From Anarhynchus alexandrinus (taxonomy: Eukaryota > Chordata > Aves > Charadriiformes > Charadriidae), in contig VUYV01000082.1 of the NCBI GenBank assembly GCA_008711295.1, positions 205,255 through 269,254 on the forward strand: 64,000 nt of DNA, in the 5' to 3' direction. The notes under the pieces are model-generated. The model ran no database searches, was not told where the DNA came from, and was given only the letters and a program-made list of their open reading frames with translations. This document shows positions 1 through 13,492 of the stretch, piece by piece; within the stretch, counting starts at the first letter, position 1, and every line of letters starts with the position of its first letter. Both the position numbers and the translations under genes were made by a program.

Positions 1-400
1 GGAGGGGGGGTAAGACTTTGCGGGAGATCCCCACTATTAATAAGAAGTTTCCAACAGCCGCAGCCCCCCCTAGTGACACCGGCACGGCGAGTGCGAGGCG
101 ACGCCGGCGGGGGGTGCACGCCCGGGGGCGGGATGGGGCGGCCGCGGCCCCGGGGGCATCGCGGGTTGGCACCCGGAAAACGGGGAGCTCCCTCGCCCCG
201 GTGCCCCGCAGCCCCGACGGAGCTCTCCCCCCGCGGGACCCCCGCCGGGGTGTCGCCCGGCCAGGGAGCTGCGTGTGGGAACGGGGGGCGACACGGATTT
301 CCCGGGGGGCTGTCACCCTCCCCGTCCCCGCCGCAGCCCTGGGAAGGCTCCCCGCCGCCCCGCTTCGGGGAGCAGGGGCCGAAGGAAAAAGAGGAGCTTT
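1..400. promoter_or_regulatory. CpG island at left edge, likely RFX4 first-exon/promoter flank
   Basis: The first ~400 bases are very GC-rich with dense CpG (runs such as cgcgggttgg and ggggcggccgcggccccg), then composition drops sharply to AT-rich intron by about 550. The sequence gtaaga at 10-15 follows a G run and could be a splice donor of an exon ending at position 9, but only nine bases lie before it so this cannot be tested here. The open frames through this stretch are GC-driven and arginine/proline-rich, with no recognisable protein. Inference: this is the downstream part of a CpG-island promoter and first exon of RFX4, because the next exon of the gene is 16 kb downstream on the same strand. 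Confidence 0.6.
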
Positions 401-2818
401 CTCGCAGTGCAACTTTTCTGCACGACTCAATAAATATCCCTCGTTATTTGAATGTTGGAGGCAGGCAAAAACTCGGCTGGTTTCAAAGCGCTTAGATGGA
501 TGAGATCCTTGGGACGCGAAGCTGAGACTTAGGAGCAGATCCAAACCCCATTAAAATCAGCAGAAAGCCTTTCAGTGCTGTCAAGGACGTTGGGATTATG
601 CCCTTAGAGCAGTTCGTGTGAACCACGACAAACGGGTTCCAGCGCCTGAGAGGAACGTGTTGCAGTGGTGGCCAGATTTCAGTCTATATTCTTAGCAATA
701 TATGGCTGTTGCGGCAGTGGTGGGTGACCTATGAGCTTGCCATTTGAAAAGGATCTAGCATGTAAGCAATGATTGAAGAGAATTAATGGCTTTCATATCC
801 TGGTTCAATTAATGAAATCACCACTACTGATAAATACTTGAATGCGAGTTGGGGAAGCGGTTGTGACATTTCAGAACATATGTATAACACTGAAGTGTGC
901 GATCCTAGGTCCCATTTTTTTTGATCCAAATGAGTGGTTGATTTTGCTGCTGTTTGCTTTGCTTATTGCAACAGTTTACTAACAGATAAAGAGGAACTTG
1001 CTGTTGGCTATTTTTCTTACTTTTCTTGAGTCCTTTTCATACTCAAGCAAAAATGTGATTTACTTTTGTTTCAGTAAATAAGTAAAAGTTATTTACTGTT
1101 CTAGGATTTGTGTTTATAAAGGCTTTTACCTGCTGAGCAGTTAAGATAATCCAATGATTCTTTTGAATCCTACATTTGATATGATATAGACATGCAAAAG
1201 AAATACCACTGGTCCTTTATATAATTGAACCTGACTCTTTGTCTTATGTCATTTCATATCTTACACGATTTCACACGTGAAAGAAATGGAACAACAGAAA
1301 AAAAAAGATCAACAAAAATGTTTTCTTTCCTGCTGGCTGCGGAGTTCCTGCGGACAATGTTTGCGCAGGAGGGCCCGATCCTTGGCAGCTCCCTCTGCCT
1401 TCAGCAGCAGCAGAACTGGAATCTATATGCAAGTCCCAGCACTGGAGCAGGTCTTCATTCCCGAGGGTTTTTTTTTTTAGAAGTTTATGAAATCCATCGG
1501 GATTTTTCAGAGGTTTGTAAGTCGGCCAAAATTACCTTGAACAAAGAAGTTCATCTTCTAAGTCTGGCTCAGAAAAAAGAATTGTTTTATGATTTATTTG
1601 TCTGCTAATGCATTAATTCTAAAATACTTAGGGAGTATTTTAAGAAATACTCACTTTTCACTTCTCTGCAATCTGTTATTTACCTGCAATGAAGAAAAGG
1701 TCTTTAAAAGGATGGAAGGAAAAAAGAACTAAAACAAGCTTTCACATAAGAATAGCCAGGCAACTGTAAGAAACTATTTAATTTATTTAAGCTATAGTTT
1801 AGGCTTTACAGTACTCAAAATTTTATTTAGGTAAAACCCTCATTAAAGAAGGAACTCTGGATTCAGACAGGTTCAACTTTTGTCAGTGAGACTGGAAAGA
1901 AACCTGTAGCCTCAGCTGATCTATCGCCGCTGCACCTTTACTGTAGTAAACATCCATCAAGCCAAAGATCTTCTCGAAATTAGACCATTTTGTGCTAAGA
2001 TACGTGTGATGGGAGTTAGAGCCGTCCCACAGAAAGTCACTGGTACAGTACCCTGCTTCCATCAGGGTCACTGGCTTGATTGCTTTTAGAAAATAAGGCT
2101 GTTTTTCAGCCACTGATGCAGTGAGTGTGCAGGCAAGTAAGAAGGTTAGCGTAGACATAAAATCTGCAGCATCTCCAAATGTAAACACCTTTGCGTTTCT
2201 CTAGCTTAATTTGCAAGTGGTTTGCAAGTTAGGACAGCCATAGGGAGTCATCTCCCCTGGGATACTATTTCTGTACATAGGATTTCAGCATAGCAAAATA
2301 AAGATGAAATTGTGGGATCACTGAAATCTGCGAAGTGATGAAACATTAGTACCTCTTCAGATGAAGACTTTTGAAGAGGTGGCCTTAAATACAGCTGGGG
2401 CTTGATGGTTCATTACAATGGCTTTAGAGCAGCAGTGGGCTGTCATGTAACTAATACAAATATAAGGTCAGTCCTTTGGGGATACTTGATGTGACATTCG
2501 AGTCCAAATAATTAGCTCACAATTCTGTGAGCACCGAGTTTTGTGAATTTTCTGAGCTCACCCACTTGTCTGTTTCCCTGCATCTGTGCTGGATTTTCTA
2601 TTTGTTTCATTGTGTCTGAAAATGAATAACCCATACGATCTGACCCTGCTGGAGCCCAGTGCCCCGGCGGCCGAGGGGATTTGATTGCTAACATTCTAGT
2701 TAGGAAGATGGATAGCATAAAGGATATTTGATGGCTGAGCGATCCTATAGTTAACAAGTGTAGGAAGGAAGAGTACGTGGTGATGATTAAGCTAGTGGAG
2801 GTCTGTGTAGGGTTTTTT

Positions 2819-2857
2819 TAACATGTCTGTACAAAAAACATGTTTACACACATGTTT
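2819..2857. promoter_or_regulatory. Cluster of three p53-family-like half-sites
   Basis: Three decamers of the RRRCATGYYY type occur in 39 bases: taacatgtct at 2819-2828 (9 of 10), aaacatgttt at 2836-2845 (10 of 10) and acacatgttt at 2848-2857 (9 of 10). The last two are separated by 2 bp, which lies within the 0-13 bp spacing known for p53/p63/p73 response elements. Only the motif match is seen; function is inference. AT-rich CATG half-sites are weaker p53 targets than GC-rich ones and may arise by chance. Confidence 0.25.
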
Positions 2858-2930
2858 TAGATCCTATTGAATTGTATATATGGATCGGAGAGTTTCTGTG
2901 AGTATTTAAAACTGTAATACAGTTTGCTAT

Positions 2931-3050
2931 TAGAGATGGGTCCTGATCCTGCGATGTCTGCTCCACAGGGGAGACACCTGTTGAAGTCCATGTGTGTGCC
3001 TTGGAGAGGGCAGGTGCCCAGGGTTAGCTCGTAATGATCCCTCCCAACGG
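2931..3050 (+). repeat. Eroded amniote interspersed repeat (CR1 3'-region-like)
   Basis: The segment beginning gggtcctgatcctgcgatg and continuing through gttgaagtccatg resembles the recurring amniote repeat text (gggcctgatcctgc ... attgaagtcaatggg) found in 3' parts of old CR1-type LINEs of turtles, crocodilians and birds. The match is by eye and the copy is strongly diverged. Strand is assigned from that consensus orientation. Confidence 0.4.
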
Positions 3051-3979
3051 TTGGGAATGTGTAATAACTTAATTGCAGCTATTTTACATGCATAACTAGC
3101 TGTCCTGGCCTGTCTTCATTCCCATTTATTTTCTCCCAGGAGAGTTGCAGCAAGAGCAATTTATGAGCTATAAAATACTAACCAGTGTTAGAGATGGTGC
3201 TTTAAGTCAGTGGCAGAGTTGTTCTGGTTTGCTGCAAGAGCTGCGGTTTCATTTGCTGTATATAAAGGAGCCGTTGGGTGAAATACTTTTAGCCGTTCTT
3301 CCCTTTCTGATAAATTTGAAATCAGGAAAAGCGGAGGGGGTTAAATAGAGCCTTGTCTCTCACTGCACCCAGTAAGGAAGAAAAAGCTCATTTGCAGCTT
3401 AAATTGCCTCAAGACTGAAATGTGGGGCTCAGCGCTGTCTTATTTCCTCCACTTCAGCTACAGTTAAGCACTTTGTTTTCTTTTATTGGTAAGTGAACTT
3501 AATTTCTCTATGATGGAATTTGTTACAGGAACTGAGGAGTTGATTCACAGCTATGAATGAGGGGTTTGCAATTAATTAGCAGCTTATCCTGAGCATTTTT
3601 GCATAGGATCCCAAATATTATGGTAATGGGAAACAATACATTTTAGACAGCTGGAACATTCTCTGAATGACCGAGTCCCTGAAACTTACAGCCCTGGGAA
3701 TTGGGGGCATTCATTTCAGAGCAGCAGGCTGGGGATGTATGCTGGGATTTCATCATTTTTCTGGGCTTGCCGTAGTCTGGTGCTATGGTTATCATCGCTC
3801 TGACAAACTTCCTGGTGGAGCTCTGGGTGCTCATGAACCCCATGGCACAGACTCAAATACTTCAAAACACAAAATCCTCTTCTCTCGGGGTCTGGATTTG
3901 CTTGCTGAGACTGTACCTAGAAAAAAGGAGATTTGCCTGGAAGTAAGAACTACAGGTTTAGAGTGTTAGAAATCTTTGC

Positions 3980-4005
3980 TTTTTTTTTTTTTTTTNTTTT
4001 TTTTT
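3980..4005 (+). repeat. Poly-T tract containing an undetermined base
   Basis: A run of about 25 T residues is interrupted by a single N at 3996. The true length is unreliable here. It could be the reverse-complemented poly-A tail of an old retroposon, but nothing recognisable flanks it. Confidence 0.8.
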
Positions 4006-5970
4006 AAGAATACTGTCACTAGAAATAGAACTGCTTATTGTTGCCCATCTCCTCCTTCTCTTTTTAAACTTTCACTCCTTAGAATAATAGTGTGTTTCCT
4101 TCAGGGCAGCCATTTTTACTGATTTGGCTACTCGGCGCAAGACTTGGGGACACTCACACTAAGTCGAGTAGAACTCGTATGAAAAATGTCTTACGTGCAG
4201 ATGTGAGTTTGCAAATGAGATGTCTATGTCAACAAAACAGGCATGAGCTTTCTGTTCTTGTATAGATCTGTAAATTCAGATCTAGCTTGTCCTAAACTTA
4301 GAAAGCAATAAAATACCAGAAATGGAGTGGCAATGGGAATTTAAGAGTAGTGAAAAAAAGCCAAATGTAGGGGTAAATACAGATACCACCTAAATGCAAT
4401 GATAGAAGGGTTAACATTTTTTTGGGGGGGGATGTTAATTTTTTTTTTTCACCCTAGAATGCTATTAATTGCTAAACTATGTCAGAAGTGCTAAAACTTC
4501 TGACAAACCTCAGCTGCAGCTGAGGAAGGGCAGCATGGAGGGGGAGCCCAATTCATACATGGGATCTCACGAGTGGTCCTCCATTGCTGGGAGGAACCAC
4601 CCGGGTCCCCCATGGTGACTGCAATGCATACCTAATTCAAAACGCCACACAGATCATCCTTTCCACAACCCAGGACACTTTCCATCACCCTGTAACGAAG
4701 CTGCAACCTGCTGCCAAAGACCAAAAGCTTCCGTGTGTCAGAGGACAAGCAGGAAAGGCTGTATCTTTTTCTAATATTCTAGAATCTTGCAGAAACAGGC
4801 CATTTGTTGAGTGAAATTCGTGGATGGTTGGAGGAAGTAGACCCAATCCTATCCTTCCAAAGGGGAAAAAAAAATCCTCAACAACCTGACCTGTGTGGTT
4901 CCAACCTCATCTGACATCCAGTTAAACCGTGAATGTGTGGCAGGATGTCCTAATTAAGCAAATGAGTATTTAATGCCATTAGCTTCTGTAACATAGCTTG
5001 TAGGTACCCTGCTCTTGGCTGTTGCCATCCTTGATGCTCAGAGGAAAGTAAAATCCTTCCTGTCCCTCTACCCTGCACAAAACTTAAGCACCATGGGGAA
5101 ACAAAAAATCCTGTCTGGTCCTTAAGGTGACAGTGACACGATAGACGCTGTAAATAAAAAATGTGGTGCAAGCAAGTGTGGAAGTGGAGTCCTGCTCCAC
5201 AAGTGCTATGTGTCAGGGTACAGCAGTGTCATGCTGTTCTGTGACATGAGATGTCTGCTCCTGCCATGGGTGTTCCTCGGGTGCGTGGGCTCACATGGTG
5301 GCTGGAGGGAACAGGGTTCTTTGCAGAACCTCACCCACCCCTCAGCTCTGCGTCTCTGTATGTCAGACCTGGCCGAGCAGCCGGTCAGAGATTTGCTGGC
5401 CAATACGCTTGGCACTCTAGGGTCAGCAGGACAGGAGCCGTGCCCGGTGCTGCGTGTGAGACTGAGATCCCATTGGGGCAGACGTGGCACGAGAGCCAGA
5501 CCAGGAATTCTCACGCTGGGCATGACAGCTCCGCAACACGTGCCTCGTGTCCCTAACAGGCTGCTGCTTCTGCGCCTCTCAGGGTCAAGGGTAGGATGAG
5601 CTAAATTTTAGTTATCAAGGAAAATTTGGCTTTATGAGAGGCTGTGTGCAGACAGCACGTTTTCCAAATGGCGCATTGTGTTTGCACACCAGCCTGTGGC
5701 CCAGCTGGGCCTCCTGGGTGCTCACTGCGTGATGCTGTTAATGCACTAACTCAGAGGAGGAGCGCTTAAGAGACTGCTGAGGTCCACTGCAGAACAAGGC
5801 GGTTGCTGGGTGAGATCTACCCCAAGCCTTGTGCAGGCTGAGCGCTGGGATACCCATCGGGGCGCTCTGCTCCTCTGCAAACTGCGCCCTGTTCTTCCTT
5901 CCTCCCAAGCGGTGGCAATAACACATCCCGCTGGTCAGATTGAGTGGGTAGCACAGGTTTCCCAACGTTA

Positions 5971-6105
5971 GAGCTCCCATTTCTCTCTTAAACGCAGAGG
6001 TGCGGGGGCCCCTCTAATGCAAACATTTNGGAGCTCCCATTCCTCTCTTAAACGCAGAGTCACGGGGACAATACTGGTGCGGGGGCCCCTCTAATGCAAA
6101 CATTT
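5971..6105 (+). repeat. Near-identical direct duplication across a single N
   Basis: The 58 bases at 5971-6028 recur at 6031-6105 with one substitution (ccatttctc versus ccattcctc) and a 17-base insertion (tcacggggacaatactg). The two copies are separated by an N at 6029 plus one G. This pattern is typical of two haplotype or contig ends placed side by side by the assembler rather than of a true tandem duplication. Confidence 0.8.
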
Positions 6106-9100
6106 TTTTTTAAATGAGTTGTGGTAAGGGCAGCAAATGGCCTCCATTGTAACGAGGTGAGGAGAACTGGGGAGGACTGCATTTACAGAGCGGTTTAATC
6201 ACATGGATGGAGCAGCGTGTTCACCTCTTCTCCTTGCTGGGTCATTTCCACTTTGAGCTCTGCAAACAGACCATCTATTGAGCAGTTAGTATTCAGTGCT
6301 GAATATTCAATACTAGACTCTTGTTTTGGTGAGTCTTAGGCAAAAAAAAAAAAAGGAGGAGGAAAGAAGACTTCTCTTTTTTCTCATGTTCCCTCCCTGA
6401 GTTTGCTTTGCATATTGTTCAGAGGAGGCTGGAGGCTTCTGAGGAAAGCCAGGCTCCTAGTTTTAAAAGCACTGGTCTAGTTTCATAGTACTTTTTAAGG
6501 GGAGGGAAGAGACAGTGTGGAAGGGACTAAATTCATACAAGGTTTATGAATCTGTAAGTCTAGGCACTTCAGGACTGAGTGAAGACTTTCTGACAAGCAC
6601 ATTTAGGCTGTAAACTTAATAGCATGAAATGCTTGCTCTGTATGCGCAGATTAGTTGTGATAGATACCCATCTTTGTGGGGGTATGTTATGATGATTTAT
6701 TAATGTCTGCTAGTTTTGGTATGCAGATATTCTCTGGGTGCATGTTGAGAGCTGGAAGAAATTTGTTTCCATCTAGTTAGTGCCATATTTGCTTACAAAA
6801 ATGGTGGTGAGTAATGTAGTGGCTGCATCCTTTGACAGTAGTGAGCAACTGCTGGGTTTGGAACAGATGTGCACAAAAGGAGGAAAAGTGGCCACTGTTT
6901 GGATAAATACAGTATCTCTTTCCTTTGATTCACACTCTTCTTCAGTCAAGTGATTGTCTCTTTCTTACTGCTATGATCACACCCTGACACCTGAGTTTTC
7001 TTTGCACATATGTGTCTGTCCGTTTCTCTTGGTCTTTCAGTCTGACTGCCTGGATGCTGTCTCTGATAAGAAATATTTACTGTAGTCCTATTCCTTCAGG
7101 AGTTGACCTCTTTTATTCTGATCTTAAAAAAAATCTCCTCTCTATAGTTTCTCTTTCCTCCTATACTTTATTTTTGACCATGCCCTTTTCTTTGTCATTC
7201 ATTCTTTTGTTTCCTTTCCTTTTGTTTTCCACCTCCTTGCCCACAACCAGCCTTCTTCCTCTTCTCTCGCCTCCCTGAGCTCCACAGCCACTGTTTCTTG
7301 CATCTCCCACACATCTCACATCTTTTTGTTTTGTCATCTTTGTGGGCCCGTCTTACTGATGTACTACCATTTCTGTGCCAAATTGGCTTCTCTGCTGGAT
7401 TCATTGGCTCCTGAGGCAGAGGGAAGCATTTCATGGGTACTTGATGCAAATCCTGTTTCTTGTTGAGTCACAGACTTCCTGTTCAGCCAAATGACTCCAG
7501 CCTTGTGCACTGGTGAAGTGGAGCTGAATTAAGGATTTGAGGACTCTGTGTCTTCTCGTGCATGATGGTGAGCTGAGGGACCATGGTAGCAGCTGGGAAT
7601 GTTTAAGACGAGAGCTAGTGAGCGGGGCCTGCTGTAGGGTAGAAGTATAAGAGATGTTGTGATAGGTACCCAGAAGTGAAGGCCCTCCTCTTATGACCTC
7701 TCTAGTGTGCCTCACATTCATTCTATAGCGTAAGAAGTTAATGAAACCTGGGGCAAAAAGGGCATCAAGAGACTGTCCTTTATTCTGGGAGAGAATAGGA
7801 CTGGCAATAATCAAGGGCCATGTAGGAGCGTGAGGGTGGGCTCTGCTGTATGCAGTGTTAGTGCTTGGAAAGCACGCGATATGTGTGATTATCTTACTGA
7901 TGTAAAGGTTGGCTGCATGTTGCACACTGATGTAAGTTAAGTGCCCTGGGAGAGCTGAACAGGTCAGATACCGGTGTCACTAGCTTAAATGATCCTAGGT
8001 GAAAGCGAGGAAATGTCACTGTAGTGAAATTGGACCGAGTGAGGTTCTCTTTCCTGTTAAATGAGGCGTGGCGTTGATGCAGCAAAAAACAAGAGTCTAT
8101 TTATGGGTCTGGTGAAACTTACTTTTCAAAATAAAATGATAGATAGCATTGCTGTGTCACTGGGAGAGGGAAATGGCTACTCACAATTAACATGCGTACT
8201 GAATTGGAAATGCGATAGCAACATGATATATGATTCCAGAGAAGGGAATAGGACTTTGAGTCCCGTCTGATCCGGGTTGGAGATTACCCTAAATGCCAGA
8301 ATCAGTATGCAGAGGAATCTTGTATTCTAGGGTTCCTGACTATGCTTGATCTACATTTGGGATGCAGCTTCTTAATGAGGAATATTGTTGGCAGAGTAAT
8401 TCAATGAAAGTATCACATTTAGATGAAGTGTAATGCTGCATAGTACACAGAGTAACAAGAAGGCAACATCTCATAGATTCCAGTTTTTCTACCCAAGTAT
8501 TCTAGGTAAGTTAAAAGACAATGAACTATGGTGCTTTTTTGTTATATCAGTTTAAACACAGCAGGCAATTCTTTTAATATACCTTATCAAATGGGTTAAC
8601 AGAAAATCAGTACTAGGAGTGAAGACTTGGCTAAACAAAATGAAAGAGCTCTCACAGATTCAGGGGAATCATTCTTTGCATTCTTATGATATCATGGTGA
8701 ATTTCACAAGGCTTCACCAGAATCATGAGTTGAAGGAAAAGGACAAAACCATTCCTGCCAACGTCTAGTAACTGCCCTGGACCACTGTCCATTAACCCTG
8801 AAATCGTTCCAAGAGAACTGCATGCCAAGAAACGAGAACAAAAGAAAGGACTGCAAGAAGAGTGCCCGACATTTTGCCCTGTTGGAAACGAAATAAAAAG
8901 TTAGATTAGCAAACGAAGCACCAAGGTATCTGGCAGCTTGTCAGGGTAGCAGCTCTACCATCTGCACCAAGGCCATGTGTCACTGTCATCCCTGAGGAGC
9001 ACGTCTCTTGGAAGAACAGAAGATGGCTATGCAGGACCAAGGAGGACACTGGCATGATTTCCTGTGGAGCCTGAAGATGTTCCTGACAGCTCACGCGCAC

Positions 9101-12100
9101 TAACTATGTGTCTTGCCAGCCGATGGCAATGAATGAAGCAGCGAGGAGCAAAATCGGGTTCTGTGTGGCAGGTCCACCTCGATGGTCAAAGAGGAGCTGT
9201 TTTGTGAACGAGGAGTGTCTGCAATGGAGTAATTGGAGGAAACAGCAGTTGGACGATGGCCCTGATATGGTCTCACAGACCTTTCATTTGACAATGGAGA
9301 GGAGGGAGATTATATCACCTATGAAAGCCTCAATCTTAGAAAGTCTTTGTGTGTGTGATTAGCTGTCCCTAATAGCTTGTTCTGCTTGATTTTAGTTGAT
9401 TTTGGTAAGTTTAACGGCCTCCATGGTGGCTGCCAAGCCGTGTCGTGTTACCGGTACACAGTTGTTGATAGCATTATGCAGAAGCCAGGCTAGGAGATCT
9501 TGCTCAGGTCTTGGTTTTACAGTAGATCGAGGTTTCAGAGTAAAGGTGATTTTTTTGTTTGTTGTCTTTCAAACAGTGTGGTTCTTGACAAGCTTTGAAT
9601 GCGCTGCTGTAACCAGCACTCCAGTAGCGTTGAACTTCTCAGGTGGCGGATGTTCCTATAACCAGCAGTGCTGTGCTGCAAGGTGCGTGGGAGGTCCAGA
9701 ACATTAATCCTTTGCTTCTAGTTGGAGCAGATGTGATGTGCAGTAGATACTAGAGCAGGCTTTTAATAGTTCGAGGGTCAGACTTCAGGTTTATCTCCTA
9801 ATCGTTACCCCTGACAGAAAGGGATAGTCTCTTTTGCCTTTAAGGGACTGTTTAAAACTAGTGATTTGTCTTCTAAGTTGATATGACTAATGGAACCGGG
9901 ACTTTGAAGTGTTTTAAGGCGTAGTTTTCACTTGAACCAGAGAAAATATTAGATCTACTGGCTCATTTTTTGCTTTACTTTGATTCATATGGCAGTTAGA
10001 AGTTAGGTTTGCAGCACACTAATGGATAGTCAAAGCACACAGATGGTTCAGACATTATGAATTTAACAGCTGTAGAGGATAAAAGTTTTCTGTCCACAGA
10101 AGTGGTGCCACACAGACAGCATGAACAGAGGGTTTGTTGGGTGGTGGCATGTCACAGACCATGTTCAGCAAGACAAGCTCAGAGAAAAGCCTCAATGGAT
10201 CATGCAGACCTCAGCATTTATTCTGAGACAGACGACAGAAGCAGCTGTCAGGGCAGTGATGGTTTTCCTAAAAAAGAAAAGATATAGAATATCAACGCAC
10301 CAACGCCACTGAAGATTTTTGTGATAGATATGTTGTCTGGTTAGTACTGGGGGCTAGCAGACTAGAAATGGGAGGTTGCATGACCTTCGGTCAGCCTCCT
10401 GAGCTTTCGAGGTACTGCTTTTACCTACTAAATCTGCTGTTTGCAACCACTTTCTCTTGGCCTAACGGATCAGATGAGCAGCCAGGCAGTATCGCCGGCC
10501 AGCTCGGTACTGAGACACTTGGCAGAGATGCTGCAGGAAGAGATGAGTAGCTCTTCCCTCTGAGAACGACGAACAAATAACTCGGAGGGGTGCTAAGACT
10601 CCATATGCATGACAGGAGTTCCTCCTCTGTCACAGGAACTGTAAAATTAAGTCTGTGATCACTTCTGAATGCTCATTTTTCTAACAGATCCTCTTGTAGA
10701 TCCACTAAAATTTGCTGGTCCCTTTATATTTGCATTATCTACATTTTATATACTTTTGCTCAGTTACTTTCTACTTTTTTCTACATTTGCCTTGAGAAAC
10801 TGGGGGAAAAAATTACAAGAGCAGCCATGAATAAAAATAAGGAGTCGGACTGTTGCAGCTGCACCATCCAAGTTGGTACGTGGCTCAGGTAGTAGTTTGG
10901 GTCCTGGCAAATCTCTAATTCCAGAGGTAGCTCTATTTCAGTGACAAGCAAAATTCTGTGGAAGAAATGCTGGTCCCTGTGCAGAGCACTAGATAAATTG
11001 TCATGCTTGCTGGCAAACGGCTTTAAAACTCAGAGTGTGGAAGCCAATCTAGAGCTGAAGGTGTATGAGAGGGATTTCTGTGCAACTGCTGGGCCTGTGG
11101 TGAAATAAGCGTACGGTGATTGTGCAGGCTCTGATCTTGCGATTGCCACAAGCCTTGGCTATGTTTCTAGAATATGAGGATGCTCATCTCATACAATTTC
11201 AGTAAAAAATAGCGATTCACAATTACGATAATTATGTGATACAACCACATCCAGATCAGAGGATGTGGCATAACTGGGGAAAACCAGTGCTGTTAGTACT
11301 GCGGTAGGGTAATGAGGTGAGGCAAAACCCAGCTCAAATTTGGTGACCACAGAGTTTCATTCTGCCCGTAAAATCTCTTAATCTCCTTTCAGGATGCCCA
11401 CACATGCCCACAGGGCTGCAGCCAGCGGCCCTGGGTACGCTCACCTCCCAGCTGTGCGGCGCAGCCCCTCCAGCTGCTTTTGCCGCCCTGCTTGGGTGCC
11501 GAGCAGGACACGGTGGCTCTCAAAGGCCAGAAGAGGCTGTGATTACAGGTTGTGCTAATACTGCAGTAACTCTTAACCCTCCTGGCAGGACAGCAGCTGC
11601 AGAAACCAATGCCGGCTGCAATCAGGCCCACCTCCTCATCCCCTCTGCAGAGCGGAGCCCAGGTGGCTCTCTCAGTGCTCTCGCTATGGCTATGCACATG
11701 TGGGAGCAATGAATGCTTTCTTTTCTAGGCTGCAAATATTCTAAGCCAATAACCATTATACAAACAAGACGGAGTAATTATCTCATTAAATGTACTGGCA
11801 GTATGCAGGCACCTCTGAGTGCGTGCAGTATGCGTCTCGCCTCGAATGAGGCTCTGTAGGGAGAAGCCTTTCAAAGGTGTCTCCCAGGAGCAAACCCTTC
11901 CTTCTGAAGGAGGTAGTGTGTCAAAATAATTTGTCAAAGATGTATTTAAAAAACAGTTCATGCTCCTCTCTCCTGATAGTTCATGAAAGCTCCTGACCCT
12001 GAGCAGCTCTCATGTGTTTGCCACTATTTCAGGGAGCCCCACACTGCCTTCCCAGCTCAGTGTTCGAAGCAACATACAAATAAAAAACGTGCTTGTCGGT

Positions 12101-13445
12101 GTGAAGAGCCGTGGTGGGGACAAGGGAAAGCCATGCAGGCCTCTGTCCTGGTGACTCTTAAAAACAAGATCAGTTTAACCTGTTGTTAAAAGCGCGGTGG
12201 ACACATTTAATGGAAGAGGAATAATCTCATGCTTGAGGTTCAGTAGATGTGTCAGTCTTAGTGAGATTAGGACCAGTAAGAGAAGAGAGAAGAGGCGAAA
12301 TGAGGGCCAGAAGTAGTTCCATAGTTCTCTTAAATCCATCTTTCAGCACATCATTGGGAACAATTTATATTTTTTGTGTCATGAGAAGTTATTCTGTCAG
12401 AAAATTGGCACTGGAGAAATTATTGTAACTTGAATAATCATCTCCTTTCCCTCATGTTAGAATCTTGCAGAATATGGAACGTATTTGTATTTAGTGGTAT
12501 ACAAAATTATATAACAAAAACTATAAGGCTGAGGGATATAATTATAATTTCATTGTAATTTACTTTTGATCCTTGCAAAATAAAACACTTGATATAGTAT
12601 TTAAAGGTGCATCTTCAAAACACCATTAAATACACCTTAGTTGCATTCTTTGCTATTAAGATTGTGATAGCTTCCGTATGGTGTCACAGTACGGAGTTAT
12701 CAGCATGTGACGATACTACATTTTACTACTAGATATTAATTTATTTATTTATTTTGCCTGGATGTTTTTTGGCTAGTGCTGATCCTTGCTCTAATCACTG
12801 TGCGGGTGCAACTGGGGGTACAGTATGCTGGGGCACGGGGTGGGAAGGAGCCCTGGGGAGCAGGGAGGGGAAATGCCTTCAGACTTGATACACTGAAAAT
12901 GCAGTTAGTAAAAATACGCCCTGTATGAGACAGGATGTATTTTCTTTTGCTCTCACAAGCAATTCCCACTTGAAATTTGGATTTTCTACATGTTGTGTTG
13001 ATGATTCATCGTTGTTATCAGGTCTGATACGCACTTCTGCTTAATCACCACCTGAACTCTCCATTACTCTGGGACTGTTCCCGATGTGAAATCCTGTCCA
13101 TGAGAAGTTTGTAAGGTCCAAGAGCAATAATTTAGGCTTTAATCATATAAAATCTTCCATACCGTGTGATTCAATGCCTGTCTGGAGTTGCAGCGTAGTG
13201 TGATTGGCGGCAGCCTTGGGAGCAAGTGATGAAGCCTCAGACTAGGGACACGGAGGGTTAGCCGTGGCTCTCTTCCTCGGCTCTGCAGCTGGAGTGCCTG
13301 GGACAGACACCAGTGCAGCTGGGGTCTACACCCGCGTGTCGTGAGCGACAAGAGCGTTCGATGTGTACAGGGGTCTACCCAGTATTAACTCTGAAAGAAC
13401 TTATGAAAATCAGACTTAGTTTTGACTATTTTGTTTGCCCCGCCT

Positions 13446-13492
13446 CTTTCTTTTTTTTTCTTTTTTTTTTTCTTTTATTATTTTATTTTAGG
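13446..13492 (+). repeat. T-rich polypyrimidine tract followed by AG
   Basis: This is a long run of T with a few C and A interruptions, ending ttttag then gcag. It resembles a strong splice-acceptor tract, but no coding exon that fits RFX4 follows. It is recorded as a low-complexity tract and possible cryptic acceptor. Confidence 0.5.

Noticed and set aside
18..503. Two overlapping open frames (161 and 140 codons) in the left-edge CpG island
   Set aside because: GC-rich DNA lacks stops in several frames at once; the translations are Arg/Pro/Gly-rich without any family feature, and neither ATG is supported by homology or splice structure.
1225..1608. 127-codon open frame in the first intron
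   Set aside because: Contains long A and T runs and no family features; no sign of splicing to RFX4.
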